DNA of 64,000 nt, taken from positions 1 to 64,000 of the forward strand of contig JACMLU010000018.1 in the NCBI GenBank assembly GCA_014379405.1. Reading direction: 5' to 3'. Positions 45,339 through 54,364 of this stretch are shown one piece after another. The notes under the pieces were generated by a model. The model was given only the letters and a program-made list of their open reading frames with translations, did no database searches and was not told the origin of the DNA. The first letter of the stretch is position 1. Each line of letters begins with the position of its first letter. The position numbers were made by a program, and so were the translations under genes. Source of the stretch: Flavobacterium sp. (GTDB lineage: Bacteria; Bacteroidota; Bacteroidia; Flavobacteriales; Flavobacteriaceae).

Positions 45339-45920
45339 TTATTCTCTGTTTTTCAAGGCTTCGGTAATTTCGTTCATCTTTTGAACTTTTTCTTCGAAAT
45401 TTCCTTTTAGCGTTTTTCGATATTCATTGAGGTTTTCGACCATTTTATTGACATCCTCAGGAATTACTTCTTCAAAAAACTCTCTTAATCGTTTGGCCGT
45501 GGTTGGCGATTTTCCATTGGTTGAAATGGCGATTTTCACGTTTCCTTTGGTCACGATACCACCCAAATAATAGTCGCACAATGGTGGCGTGTCGGCGATG
45601 TTGCAAATCAAATATCTTTTTCGAGACAGATCATATACTCGTTTATTGACTTTTAAATCATCTGTGCAAGCAATCACCATATGCCGTTTTTTCAACATTT
45701 TTTTCTTAAACTTTGCTTGGGTCAATTTAACCGAAGGATGTTTCTCTACCAATGCTTCCAATTCGGGCAAGAACTTTGTCGCCACTACCTCAACATTGGC
45801 ATTGGGACTAGATTTCAACATAAAGCTCAGTTTTTCTAAACCTACGTTTCCTCCACCCACAATCAAAACATTGATTTGATGTAGTTTTAAAAAAACTGGA
45901 TATAATTCGTTTCTTTCCAT
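45339..45920 (-). CDS. Siroheme synthase, dehydrogenase/ferrochelatase part (CysG N-terminal type)
   Basis: This 193-residue protein oxidises precorrin-2 and inserts iron to make siroheme. It has the NAD-binding start LIVGGGNVGLEKLSFML. It shows the RYLICNIADTPPLCDYYLGGIV region with the family Asp, and a KGNVKIAISTNGKSPTTAKRLREF stretch. It starts at the ATG at 45920, whose A is also the last base of the upstream gene's stop (TAATG). Siroheme is the sulfite reductase cofactor. Confidence 0.92.
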   Translation of the reverse strand: MERNELYPVFLKLHQINVLIVGGGNVGLEKLSFMLKSSPNANVEVVATKFLPELEALVEKHPSVKLTQAKFKKKMLKKRHMVIACTDDLKVNKRVYDLSRKRYLICNIADTPPLCDYYLGGIVTKGNVKIAISTNGKSPTTAKRLREFFEEVIPEDVNKMVENLNEYRKTLKGNFEEKVQKMNEITEALKNRE

Positions 45921-46702
45921 TATTCTCTGGCGCAAACTTTATTGAATGCTACTTCTTTGTAAAATCCTTTCAACTTGTTTCTTTCTCTAACCACTTCTCC
46001 AATTACGATGATGGCTGGTGAACTCAAGTTATTTTCCTTCACCACATTCAAAATGGAATCTATGGTTCCAATGCCGATTTTTTCGTTTGGCATTGTGCCG
46101 TTTTGAATAATCGCAACGGGAGTTTCTCCTTTGGATTCGTTTTGAAAAAGAGTCACTATTTGTTCCAATTTGCCCATTCCCATCAAAATCACGACCGTTG
46201 CAGTTGATTTTGCAGCTAGAGCAACATCATTGGACAAATTCCTGTCGGAAGTTGTTCCCGTGATGACCCAAAAACTTTCGGAAATACCTCTTTTTGTCAA
46301 CGAAATTCCTTGATTGGCAGGAACGGCAATAGAAGACGAAATTCCAGGAACTACAAATGTTGGAATCCCAAAACGCTCTGCAAATTCTATTTCTTCGCTT
46401 CCACGACCAAAAATAAAGGGATCACCTCCTTTTAATCGCACCAAATTTCCATAAGTCAATGCGTTGTCCACAATCAGCTGGTTGATTTGATCTTGAGAAT
46501 AAGCGTGACAGCCTTTTCTTTTTCCCACAAATATTTTTAAGGCTTTTTTCGGGGCGTACTCCAATATTTCCTCATTGGCCAAGGCATCATATAAAACCAC
46601 GTTCGCTTCAGCCAGTGCTTTTACGCCTTTGAGCGTAAGCAAGTCTGGATCACCAGGACCCGCACCTACTAAAGTTACTTTTGGTTTTATTGAATTATGC
46701 AT
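45920..46702 (-). CDS. cobA: Uroporphyrinogen-III C-methyltransferase
   Basis: This 260-residue protein methylates uroporphyrinogen III twice to precorrin-2. It has the family landmarks LVGAGPGDPDLLTLKG, VYDALA-like LYDALANEEIL, RLKGGDPFIFGRGSEEIEF and GTTSDRNL. I take the ATG at 46702. A longer frame to 46942 has no support and overlaps the sulfite reductase gene. The start lies inside the last codons of the sulfite reductase gene (8 bp overlap), so they are co-translated. Confidence 0.94.
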   Translation of the reverse strand: MHNSIKPKVTLVGAGPGDPDLLTLKGVKALAEANVVLYDALANEEILEYAPKKALKIFVGKRKGCHAYSQDQINQLIVDNALTYGNLVRLKGGDPFIFGRGSEEIEFAERFGIPTFVVPGISSSIAVPANQGISLTKRGISESFWVITGTTSDRNLSNDVALAAKSTATVVILMGMGKLEQIVTLFQNESKGETPVAIIQNGTMPNEKIGIGTIDSILNVVKENNLSSPAIIVIGEVVRERNKLKGFYKEVAFNKVCARE

Positions 46703-48785
46703 TAGCGATATCTTTTGCTCTATAGTTTTCAATATTTTCAAAAAAGGCAACACCTTGCTCGATATATGCTTTTGCAAAAGCTTCAGAAGGCTCTTTTTTG
46801 TTGATTTGATATACCAAATCTTTGAAAGAAGAACCCAACTCGATTTTATTTGTTTCCACAAAAACCGTGTCGAATAAATCGATGATTCCTGCGTGCGTAT
46901 TTGTTTTTTGACCTTCAGCAAGCAATAAAGCTTTGGCACCATTTACAAATCCTGCATAAGTCAAGTAAATAGAATCAGACCATTTTCCTTCTTGCAAAGC
47001 TTCGTGTGAGAAAGTCAATTTGTCTTTGGCTTCGAATATTAAAGTCGCCACCAAGTCAATAACAACACCAGCACATTCACCCACTCCAATGGCTTTTACA
47101 TAGTTGTCGGCATTTCCCCAATCAACAAAATCAGCTTCCGTAAGATTTGTAATATCAGAAAGCGGCTTCAATAATTCGAAAAAATAAGTTTCTCCTTTGG
47201 CATCGTAATAGCTCAAGAAAGATTGTCCATTGGCATTAGCCTCGAAATCATTCAAAATAGAACGCAACGCTTCTGGTCCACGACGACTCGGAATTTTGAT
47301 TACTTTATCTGAGAATCTTCCTTGACCGTTTCCTAAATTTCCTCCACCCAACAATACTTGAAGTGCTGGCGCAACTAATTTTCCAGAATTAATTGACATT
47401 CCTTGGAAACCAATTTCGGCCATATTGTGTTGTCCACAAGCATTCATACAACCACTAATTTTGATGGTAATTCCTGTATTATTGGCATATTGTGGGTATT
47501 CCGCTGCTAAAACTCTTTCCAATTCCGTGGCAATACCGGTACTGCTTGCAATACCTAAATTACAAGTATCTGTTCCCGGACAAGCCGTGATGTCACCAAT
47601 AGTATTGTATCCTAAAGTAACCATTTCTAATTTGGCTAATTCTTGGTAGAAAAATGCTAAATTTTCTTCTTTAATATTACGTAAAACGATATTTTGTCTC
47701 AATGAAAAACGCAATTCGTTAGCACCATAATTTTTAATCAAATCGGCTAATAATTTTGCTTTGTCAGTATAAAAATCTCCAAGGTTAATTTTTATTCCAA
47801 TAGCAACATATCCTGCTTGTTTTTGCGCAATCACATTCGATTTTTTCCAAGCTTCAAAAGCTTCAACATCATCAATAGTTACTGAAGGGACTGCCAATAA
47901 AGGTTCTGGAATAGCTCCTTCAAAAGCGGTAGTGTCTATTTCGTAAGAATGAAATTGCAAGGCTTTTTTCTCTTCTTCAACCAAACGCAAGAACTCGTCA
48001 CGACCAAGGTCTTTGATTAAGAATTTCATACGTGCTTTCAAACGTTTTGCTCTTTCACCATAACGGTCAAAAACTCTAATTATGCCTTCGGCAGTTGGGA
48101 TAATTTGGTTAACTGGCACAAATTCCGAAAGCAATTCGGCGTGATGTGGTTGTGAACCCAATCCACCACCCAACATTATTTTGAATCCTTTTTCGCCATT
48201 TACAATTTTTGGAATAAATCCTATATCGTGTAAATAACTCAAAGCGGTATCTTTATCCGAAGAAGAGAATGATATTTTGAACTTACGTCCCATTTCTTGA
48301 CAAATCGGGTTACGCAATAAATATTGGAACAAACCGTGTGCATAAGGCGATACGTCAAAAGGTTCGTCAACATCTACACCAGCCAATTCGCTTGCTGTGA
48401 TATTACGCACCGTGTTTCCACAAGCTTCCCTCAAAGTAATATCATCTTTAGCAAGGTCTGCCCAAAGTTCAGGTGTTTTATCCAAACTTACATAGTGAAT
48501 TTGGATATCTTGACGTGTCGTGATGTGCAAACGTCCTGTAGAATATTTATCCGATACTTCGGTAATTCTTTTCAATTGCTCGCTGCTCACTTTTCCGTAA
48601 GGCAATTTGATACGAATCATTTGCACGCCTTCCTGACGTTGACCGTAAATACCACGCGCTAAACGAAGACTACGGAAACGCTCATCGTCTATTTGTCCGT
48701 TGCGGAATGAATATATCTTTTTCTCTAAATCGATAATCTCTTTTTGGACAATCGGGTTTTCTATTTCGTCTCTAAAACTTTGCAT
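46695..48785 (-). CDS. Ferredoxin-dependent sulfite reductase with C-terminal helical extension
   Basis: This 696-residue protein is a siroheme and 4Fe-4S reductase. It has two N-terminal sulfite/nitrite reductase half-domains (RLHITTRQDIQIHYV) and a catalytic core. Cluster cysteines are in CPGTDTCNLG and SGCMNACGQHN. From about 565 to 696 there is an all-helical C-terminal extension (IDLVATLIFEAKDKL, LTYAGFVNGAKALLLAEG, IDLFDTVFVETN) that resembles a HEPN-like or similar module not found in standard CysI. Its role is unknown. Nitrite reductase activity cannot be excluded, but the operon's sulfur genes favour sulfite. Confidence 0.88.
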   Translation of the reverse strand: MQSFRDEIENPIVQKEIIDLEKKIYSFRNGQIDDERFRSLRLARGIYGQRQEGVQMIRIKLPYGKVSSEQLKRITEVSDKYSTGRLHITTRQDIQIHYVSLDKTPELWADLAKDDITLREACGNTVRNITASELAGVDVDEPFDVSPYAHGLFQYLLRNPICQEMGRKFKISFSSSDKDTALSYLHDIGFIPKIVNGEKGFKIMLGGGLGSQPHHAELLSEFVPVNQIIPTAEGIIRVFDRYGERAKRLKARMKFLIKDLGRDEFLRLVEEEKKALQFHSYEIDTTAFEGAIPEPLLAVPSVTIDDVEAFEAWKKSNVIAQKQAGYVAIGIKINLGDFYTDKAKLLADLIKNYGANELRFSLRQNIVLRNIKEENLAFFYQELAKLEMVTLGYNTIGDITACPGTDTCNLGIASSTGIATELERVLAAEYPQYANNTGITIKISGCMNACGQHNMAEIGFQGMSINSGKLVAPALQVLLGGGNLGNGQGRFSDKVIKIPSRRGPEALRSILNDFEANANGQSFLSYYDAKGETYFFELLKPLSDITNLTEADFVDWGNADNYVKAIGVGECAGVVIDLVATLIFEAKDKLTFSHEALQEGKWSDSIYLTYAGFVNGAKALLLAEGQKTNTHAGIIDLFDTVFVETNKIELGSSFKDLVYQINKKEPSEAFAKAYIEQGVAFFENIENYRAKDIANA

Positions 48786-48848
48786 AATTACTGTTTTGTG
48801 TTTGTAGTTTGTTGTTTATAGTTGTGTTGTTGAACTTCAAACTATCAA

Positions 48849-50093
48849 CTATTTAATAAATCCAACCCCTGCTGTTGTGTTGGTGGCGGCATCTATCAAG
48901 ATAAAAGCTCCGTTTGATTTGTTGTCATTATAAGCATCAAAATAAATGGCTTTGCTTAATTTAATGGTTACTTCTCCAATTTCATTAATAGACAATTGAC
49001 TTGCTGGTGTTACTCCTGAATAATCGGTTGCGATTACGTTTTTCACACTGTCAATTTTGGCCAAAACTCTGTTGGTGTTGTGCTGTACAAAATATTTTGC
49101 GCCAGCTACCAATTTTTTGCTATCCATCCAACAAACTGTTGTTGTGATGTCTTTTTCTACTCTAGGAAGCTCGTTTGATTTTACAATCATGTCGCCTCTA
49201 GTTACATTAATATCATTTTCCAATTCGATAGTCACTGACGAACCAACGCTCGCTTCATCAAATTGCTGGTCGAAAAAGTGAATATTAGTCACTTTCGATT
49301 CTGTCAAAGAAGGAAGAACCGTTACGGCATCTCCAACTTTAATATTGTTTCCGTATAATTTTCCGGCATATCCTCTAAAGTCGTGGTATTCTTCCGTTTT
49401 TGGACGAATTACTGTTTGAACCGGGAAACGCGCTTGTCCACTATCGTAAACATCTTTTGATTCTAAATTTTCCAAATGTTGGAGAATAGTTTGTCCAGTA
49501 TACCAAGGCATTTTTCCTAATGTTTCTACCACATTATCTCCAGTCAAAGCACTCAACGGAATGTAACTAACGTTTTGTTCTTTGTAAGCACTTTTAGCAT
49601 TTAATGCTTGAAAGTCCGCTTTGATTTTGTTGTAAACTTCTTCCGAATAATCTACTAAATCCATTTTATTTACAGCCACAATCACGTCTTTCACTCTCAA
49701 TAAATTATTGATAAAAAAGTGACGGTAGGTTTGCTCAATCACTCCTTTACGAGCATCAATCAAGATGATTGATACTTGTGAAGTCGAAGCTCCCGTAACC
49801 ATATTACGAGTATATTCAACGTGACCTGGAGTATCGGCAATGATGTAACTTTTTTTCGCAGTAGAAAAATAAATATGCGCTACGTCAATCGTGATTCCTT
49901 GTTCTCTCTCGGCAACCAAACCATCGGTGGCCAAAGAAAAATCCAAGTAATCATATCCTTTTTGCTTGCTGCTTTTTTCTATTGCTTCTAATTTATCGGT
50001 AGTTAACGATTGTGTATCATACAATAATCTTCCGATTAATGTACTTTTTCCGTCATCTACACTTCCTGCTGTTGCTATTTTTAAAACTTCCAT
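48849..50093 (-). CDS. cysN: Sulfate adenylyltransferase subunit 1 (GTPase)
   Basis: CysN is the GTP-binding subunit of ATP sulfurylase. The 414-residue protein has the G1 motif GSVDDGKSTLIGRLLYDT and DTPGHVEYTRNM (G3). It has AVNKMDLVDYS (G4) and SALTGDNV (G5), and a C-terminal beta-barrel region. No APS kinase domain is fused, so APS is used directly. It lies 75 bp after cysD. Confidence 0.95.
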   Translation of the reverse strand: MEVLKIATAGSVDDGKSTLIGRLLYDTQSLTTDKLEAIEKSSKQKGYDYLDFSLATDGLVAEREQGITIDVAHIYFSTAKKSYIIADTPGHVEYTRNMVTGASTSQVSIILIDARKGVIEQTYRHFFINNLLRVKDVIVAVNKMDLVDYSEEVYNKIKADFQALNAKSAYKEQNVSYIPLSALTGDNVVETLGKMPWYTGQTILQHLENLESKDVYDSGQARFPVQTVIRPKTEEYHDFRGYAGKLYGNNIKVGDAVTVLPSLTESKVTNIHFFDQQFDEASVGSSVTIELENDINVTRGDMIVKSNELPRVEKDITTTVCWMDSKKLVAGAKYFVQHNTNRVLAKIDSVKNVIATDYSGVTPASQLSINEIGEVTIKLSKAIYFDAYNDNKSNGAFILIDAATNTTAGVGFIK

Positions 50094-50168
50094 TCTTGTT
50101 TTTGTTTATTGTTTGTAGTTGTTTGTTTGTGGTTTATAGCAAAAACTATAACCGAAAACCATCAACTA

Positions 50169-51068
50169 TTAAAAGTATCCTTGTTGTTTTCTTTTCTCCA
50201 TTGCAGCTTCAGAACGTTTGTCATCGATTCTGGCTCCTCTTTCTGAAATGGTGGATTGTCTGATTTCACCAACAACTTCGGCAATTGTCGCAGCATAAGA
50301 ATCAACCGCAGCAGTACAACTCATATCTCCAACAGTTCTAAAACGAACAATTCTTTCTTCGACAACCTCATCTTCTTCTTGATACACAAAAGGAGAATGT
50401 GACCAAATCATGCCGTCTCTCAAGAATACTTTACGTTTGTGTGAAAAGTAAATCGATGGAATTTCGATTTGCTCTTGTTCGATATAACTCCAAACGTCTA
50501 ATTCTGTCCAGTTCGAAATTGGGAAAACACGAACGTTTTGACCATTTTCAATTTTTCCATTCAACAAATCAAATAATTCTGGTCTTTGATTTTTTTCGTC
50601 CCATTGTCCGAAATCATCACGAACCGAAAAAATACGTTCTTTAGCTCTTGCTTTTTCTTCGTCACGACGGGCTCCACCAATACAAGCATCAAATTTGAAT
50701 TCTTCGATAGCATCTAATAAGGTAGTAGTTTGCAAGCTGTTTCTGCTTGAATACTTTCCAGATTCCTCTACAACTTTACCTTCGTCGATAGCATCTTGTA
50801 CATTACGAACGATTAATTCCAAACCTAATTCTTTAACCAATCGGTCTCTGAATTCGATAGTTTCAGGAAAGTTGTGTCCTGTATCTACGTGCAACAACGG
50901 AAAAGGAATCTTTGCAGGAAAGAATGCTTTTTGTGCCAAACGCACCAATGTTATCGAATCTTTTCCTCCAGAGAAAAGCAATACTGGCTTGTCAAATTGA
51001 GAAATTACTTCTCTAAATATGTAAATCGCTTCGCTTTCTAAAGCATTTGTTTTTAAAACTGAACTCAT
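50169..51068 (-). CDS. cysD: Sulfate adenylyltransferase subunit 2
   Basis: CysD carries the ATP-PPase activity of ATP sulfurylase. The 299-residue protein has LLFSGGKDSITLVRLA (the PP loop) and FPLLHVDTGHNFPETIEFRD. It also has CIGGARRDEEKARAKER and the C-terminal EKRKQQGYF. It lies between cysH and cysN in the operon. Confidence 0.95.
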   Translation of the reverse strand: MSSVLKTNALESEAIYIFREVISQFDKPVLLFSGGKDSITLVRLAQKAFFPAKIPFPLLHVDTGHNFPETIEFRDRLVKELGLELIVRNVQDAIDEGKVVEESGKYSSRNSLQTTTLLDAIEEFKFDACIGGARRDEEKARAKERIFSVRDDFGQWDEKNQRPELFDLLNGKIENGQNVRVFPISNWTELDVWSYIEQEQIEIPSIYFSHKRKVFLRDGMIWSHSPFVYQEEDEVVEERIVRFRTVGDMSCTAAVDSYAATIAEVVGEIRQSTISERGARIDDKRSEAAMEKRKQQGYF

Positions 51069-51157
51069 TTTTTTAATTTAAAAATTAAAAGATTTAATGA
51101 TTAAAAAATTCTCGAATTTAAAATCTATCCTCTTTATTCTATTATCTTTTCTCTTAC

Positions 51158-51859
51158 TTATTTTTGGTGTAAACCACATTCTTTATGACTCGCTTCCCAA
51201 GACCATCTTCCCGCTCTAATGTCTTCGCCTGGCGCAATGGCTCTGGTACAAGGCGCACAACCAATACTTACAAATCCTTGTTTGTGCAAAGCATTTTGTG
51301 GCACATTATTATCGTCAATGTATTTTTGAACTTCTTCTAAACTCCATTTCAACAATGGGTTGAATTTGATGATATCGAAATGCGCATCATATTCAAAAAA
51401 ATGTAAATCGCTTCTATTCTCTGATTGTTCTGCTCTTAAACCTGTAATCCAGATGGCGTTTCCTTTCAAAGCTTTGGTCAATGGTGCTACTTTTCGAATA
51501 AAACAACATTCTTTTCTATTCTCCACCGATTCATAAAAGCTGTTTGGTCCTTTGGCTTCCAATAATTTTTCTACTGCGGTTGCTTCTGGAAAACAAACTT
51601 TGATTTCTTTTTTATATTTTTTCAACGTCTTGTGAAAAACATCGTAGGTTTCTTGAAACAAACGCCCTGTATCCAAAGTAAAAATGGTTATAGGCAAATC
51701 ATTTTTGGCAATCAAAGCAGTGATTACTTGATCTTCCTGACCAAAAGAAGTCGAAAAAACCACTTTCCCTTCGTACTCTTTAGCCAAAAAAGCCAAAGTT
51801 TCCTCAATGGAAAAACCGGCTGTTTTTTCTATTAATGTATTTACTATCTCTGTACTCAT
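51158..51859 (-). CDS. cysH: APS-type adenylylsulfate reductase
   Basis: This 233-residue protein reduces activated sulfate to sulfite. It has FSTSFGQEDQVIT and the pair ECCFIRKVAPL with IGCAPCTRAI. That gives the CC...CxxC iron-sulfur motif of the APS/assimilatory branch, not the PAPS branch, which agrees with the lack of an APS kinase. It heads the operon. A good promoter and a possible operator lie within 90 bp upstream. Confidence 0.94.
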   Translation of the reverse strand: MSTEIVNTLIEKTAGFSIEETLAFLAKEYEGKVVFSTSFGQEDQVITALIAKNDLPITIFTLDTGRLFQETYDVFHKTLKKYKKEIKVCFPEATAVEKLLEAKGPNSFYESVENRKECCFIRKVAPLTKALKGNAIWITGLRAEQSENRSDLHFFEYDAHFDIIKFNPLLKWSLEEVQKYIDDNNVPQNALHKQGFVSIGCAPCTRAIAPGEDIRAGRWSWEASHKECGLHQK

Positions 51860-51895
51860 TGATTATCTTTTATTTTTTATTCTAAATCTATTACC

Positions 51896-51910
51896 CTATC
51901 GGTTTAGTAG
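51896..51910. promoter_or_regulatory. Putative Rrf2-type operator before cysH
   Basis: The minus strand reads CTACTAAACCGATAG, a purine/pyrimidine-symmetric dyad with CTA...TAG ends. It lies 10 bp downstream of the -7 box, where a repressor would block initiation. The neighbouring gene at 51972-52382 encodes an Rrf2 regulator, and the Rrf2 family includes CymR of sulfur metabolism. Only one copy was found, so the site is inferred. Confidence 0.5.
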
Positions 51911-51919
51911 ATTAGTTTG

Positions 51920-51949
51920 CAAAAGTACTACATAATTCTAAATTACAAA
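51920..51949 (-). promoter_or_regulatory. Promoter of the cysH-cysD-cysN-sulfite reductase operon
   Basis: On the minus strand TTTG (51949-51946) and TACTTTTG (51927-51920) are 18 bp apart. It lies 61 bp before the cysH start and directly before the putative operator. Confidence 0.8.
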
Positions 51950-51971
51950 ATTATATTTTGAAAAATGTTTG

Positions 51972-52382
51972 TTAAAATGCGATGTCTGCCAAAGAGTTAT
52001 TCTCCAAAATCATCAAGGTATTGTCGCGAACTTCCATCATTAGCTTGCGAACGGCACAAATGGATTCATCGGTACAATCGTTGCATTTCTCATAAAAGTT
52101 ATGGCTGGCGCAGGGTAACAAAGCAATTGGTCCTTCGAGAATGCGATAAACTTTGGCCATATTGATGTCTTTGGGATCTTTAATCAAATAATAGCCTCCG
52201 CCTTTTCCTTTCTTGGCTCCCAAAAAACCGGAGTGACGCAAAAGCAATAAAATACTTTCAAGAAATTTTATGGAAATATGTTCTGCTTTTGCAATATCTG
52301 CAATAGCCACAGGTGTTTGATCTTCTTGGCGAGCCAAAAAAGTCAAAGCTTTGATTCCGTATTTAGTTTTTTTTGAGAGCAT
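51972..52382 (-). CDS. Rrf2 family transcriptional regulator
   Basis: This 136-residue protein has the Rrf2 winged-helix start MLSKKTKYGIKALTFLA and the recognition segment HISIKFLESILLLLRHSGFLGAKKGKGGGYYL. A C-terminal cysteine group (Cys91, Cys100, Cys103, Cys109) in the usual Fe-S loop follows. It stands between the cysH operon and a small unknown gene. CymR (sulfur) and IscR (Fe-S) are related. Control of the cysH promoter is inferred from its position and the nearby dyad. Confidence 0.88.
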   Translation of the reverse strand: MLSKKTKYGIKALTFLARQEDQTPVAIADIAKAEHISIKFLESILLLLRHSGFLGAKKGKGGGYYLIKDPKDINMAKVYRILEGPIALLPCASHNFYEKCNDCTDESICAVRKLMMEVRDNTLMILENNSLADIAF

Positions 52383-52413
52383 TTTTTGATGTTTGATTAT
52401 GAAGATTAATGAT

Positions 52414-53064
52414 TTATTTTAAAAATCTATATAAAAGCCAAATTACTAAAAACACAAAGCCAAATATTAAAATACGATTTCCTTGTTTTCTGTCATTATC
52501 GGAATATGCGTAAATTCTGTTTCCATTTGGTAATGTCTTTTTGAATGTCAACAAATGCCAACCAATAAACACACCCAAAAATCCTCCTAAAATTGCAGTA
52601 ATATAACCAATAATTATATAAATCCTTTGACTTTCCTCTGGTTTTGAAAGTTCAACAATTCTATTCGCTTTTATTTTTTCAATCTCTCCTTGTGTAACTT
52701 CCTGCCCTCTTTCTTTTAATAATCTTTCTGCTAAAGACACGTCAAATTGACTCCATTCATCACTTGCTGCAATTAATTCCAATAACTCTTTATCGGTAAA
52801 ACTTAATAAATAGTAATCCTTGTCAATTTCAACAATCTCTTTTTCTGCTTTTTCAATTAAAAAAGCATTGCCTTTTTCAAAATCACTTTTCTTGAGTTTA
52901 ATGCAAAATTCTTGACCAAATCCATTATTTGCAAAAGTTGGATCAAAACTTAAAGAATTATCTTCGAATAAATATTCTAATTTCCTCTCTTTAAAAAACT
53001 CCCCTAATTCTACCGCAGAATCTTGATCCTTAAATCTTTGAAATGTTATGAATTCTTCTTCCAT
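52414..53064 (-). CDS. Membrane protein with an N-terminal DUF2007-like domain
   Basis: This 216-residue protein begins with a possible DUF2007-type signal-transducing domain (FITFQRFKDQDSAVELGEFFKER, about 5-80). A linker follows, and two transmembrane segments lie at about 148-170 and 197-214. The family call is weak. It lies behind the terminator of the MetZ-like gene and before the Rrf2 gene. Confidence 0.55.
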   Translation of the reverse strand: MEEEFITFQRFKDQDSAVELGEFFKERKLEYLFEDNSLSFDPTFANNGFGQEFCIKLKKSDFEKGNAFLIEKAEKEIVEIDKDYYLLSFTDKELLELIAASDEWSQFDVSLAERLLKERGQEVTQGEIEKIKANRIVELSKPEESQRIYIIIGYITAILGGFLGVFIGWHLLTFKKTLPNGNRIYAYSDNDRKQGNRILIFGFVFLVIWLLYRFLK

Positions 53065-53107
53065 TTTACGTTTTAAACTCCAAAATATTTAATATATCTT
53101 CTAAAAA

Positions 53108-53140
53108 AGCTTTGTCAAAGTTTAAAACTTTGACAAAGCT
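53108..53140 (-). terminator. Terminator of the MetZ-like gene
   Basis: A 16-bp perfect stem (53108-53123 with 53125-53140, AGCTTTGTCAAAG...) with a 1-bp centre forms a palindrome. On the minus strand it is followed by TTTTTT. It lies 16 bp past the gene's stop. Similar TTTGTCAAAGTTT palindromes appear as dispersed repeats in flavobacteria, so it may be repeat and terminator at once. Confidence 0.8.
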
Positions 53141-53156
53141 AATAAGATAAATGACA

Positions 53157-54329
53157 TTAAGCCAAAGCCTGCTCCAAATCAGCTATAACATCTTTTACGG
53201 TTTCCAATCCAACAGAAACACGTACCAAACCATCAGTAATTCCAACTGCTAATTTTTCTTCAACAGATAATTTACTATGGGTTGTAGATGCTGGATGCGT
53301 CACGATTGTTTTGGCATCTCCAATATTCGCCGAAAGGGAACATAACTGTATTTTGTCTAAAAATTTTCGTCCTGCTTCAATACCACCTTTGATTTCAAAA
53401 GCAATAATATTACCTCCCAAAAGCATTTGTTTCTTGGCGATTTCATATTTTGGATGCGATTTCAAGAACGGGTATTTCACGCTGTTCACATTCGGATGGC
53501 TTTCTAAAAACTCGGCCACTTTCACGGCATTTTCGCAATGTCTTTCCACGCGAATCACCAAAGTCTCTAAACTTTTTGACAATACCCAAGCATTAAACGG
53601 CGATAAAGCAGGCCCCGTATTTCTGGAAAACAAATAAATTTGACGTATCAATACAGCATCTCCAACAGCAATTCCCCCCAAAACACGTCCTTGTCCGTCC
53701 ATCAATTTGGTCGCAGAATGTACTACTATATGAGCACCGTATTTTATAGGCTGCTGAATGTATGGTGTTGCAAAACAGTTATCGATTATCAAAATCAAAT
53801 TGTGTTTTTTGGCAATTGCTCCCAATAGTTCTAAATCAATTACGTCAACACCAGGATTGGTAGGCGTTTCCGCATACAAAATTTTAGTATTCGGTTTGAT
53901 AAAACCCTCAATAGTTTCTGGTTGATTGATATCAAAATAAGATGTTTCGATATTCCACTTTGGGAAATAAGTCATAAACAGCGCGTGAGTCGAACCAAAA
54001 ACGCTTCCTGCAGAAACGATATGGTCACCTGAACTCAACAAAGCGGCAAACGTAGAATAAATCGCTGCCATTCCCGTAGCAAAAGCATAACCTGCTTCGG
54101 CTCCTTCCATTTTGCAAACCTTGTCTACAAATTCTGTAGTATTGGGGTTGCTAAAACGACTGTAAATATTACGTTCTTTTTCTTCCGTAAAAGAAGCTCT
54201 CATATCCTCGGCATCATCAAATACAAAACTGGATGACAAATACAAAGGCGTAGAATGTTCCTGATATTGAGTTCTTTCTAAATGAGTGCGTATCGCTTCG
54301 GTTTCAAAACCGTATTCTTGTTCGTTCAT
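53157..54329 (-). CDS. Trans-sulfuration PLP enzyme, MetZ-like
   Basis: This 390-residue protein belongs to the Cys/Met metabolism PLP family. It has the YSRFSNPNTTEF phosphate-contact region, FATGMAAIYST and AETPTNPGVDVIDL. The Schiff-base Lys is in VHSATKLMDGQGRVLGG. The sequence fits O-succinylhomoserine sulfhydrylase (MetZ) or cystathionine gamma-synthase better than the MetY type at 59859. As metX makes O-acetylhomoserine here, the true substrate may differ. It is followed by its own terminator. Confidence 0.85.
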   Translation of the reverse strand: MNEQEYGFETEAIRTHLERTQYQEHSTPLYLSSSFVFDDAEDMRASFTEEKERNIYSRFSNPNTTEFVDKVCKMEGAEAGYAFATGMAAIYSTFAALLSSGDHIVSAGSVFGSTHALFMTYFPKWNIETSYFDINQPETIEGFIKPNTKILYAETPTNPGVDVIDLELLGAIAKKHNLILIIDNCFATPYIQQPIKYGAHIVVHSATKLMDGQGRVLGGIAVGDAVLIRQIYLFSRNTGPALSPFNAWVLSKSLETLVIRVERHCENAVKVAEFLESHPNVNSVKYPFLKSHPKYEIAKKQMLLGGNIIAFEIKGGIEAGRKFLDKIQLCSLSANIGDAKTIVTHPASTTHSKLSVEEKLAVGITDGLVRVSVGLETVKDVIADLEQALA

Positions 54330-54364
54330 TTTTTTAATGTATTAAATATACTATTCTGTAAATC

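Noticed and set aside
46703..46942. 80-residue N-terminal extension of the uroporphyrinogen methyltransferase
   Set aside because: It lies in another frame of the sulfite reductase gene. The family start MHNSIKPKVTLVGAGPGDPD is at 46702.
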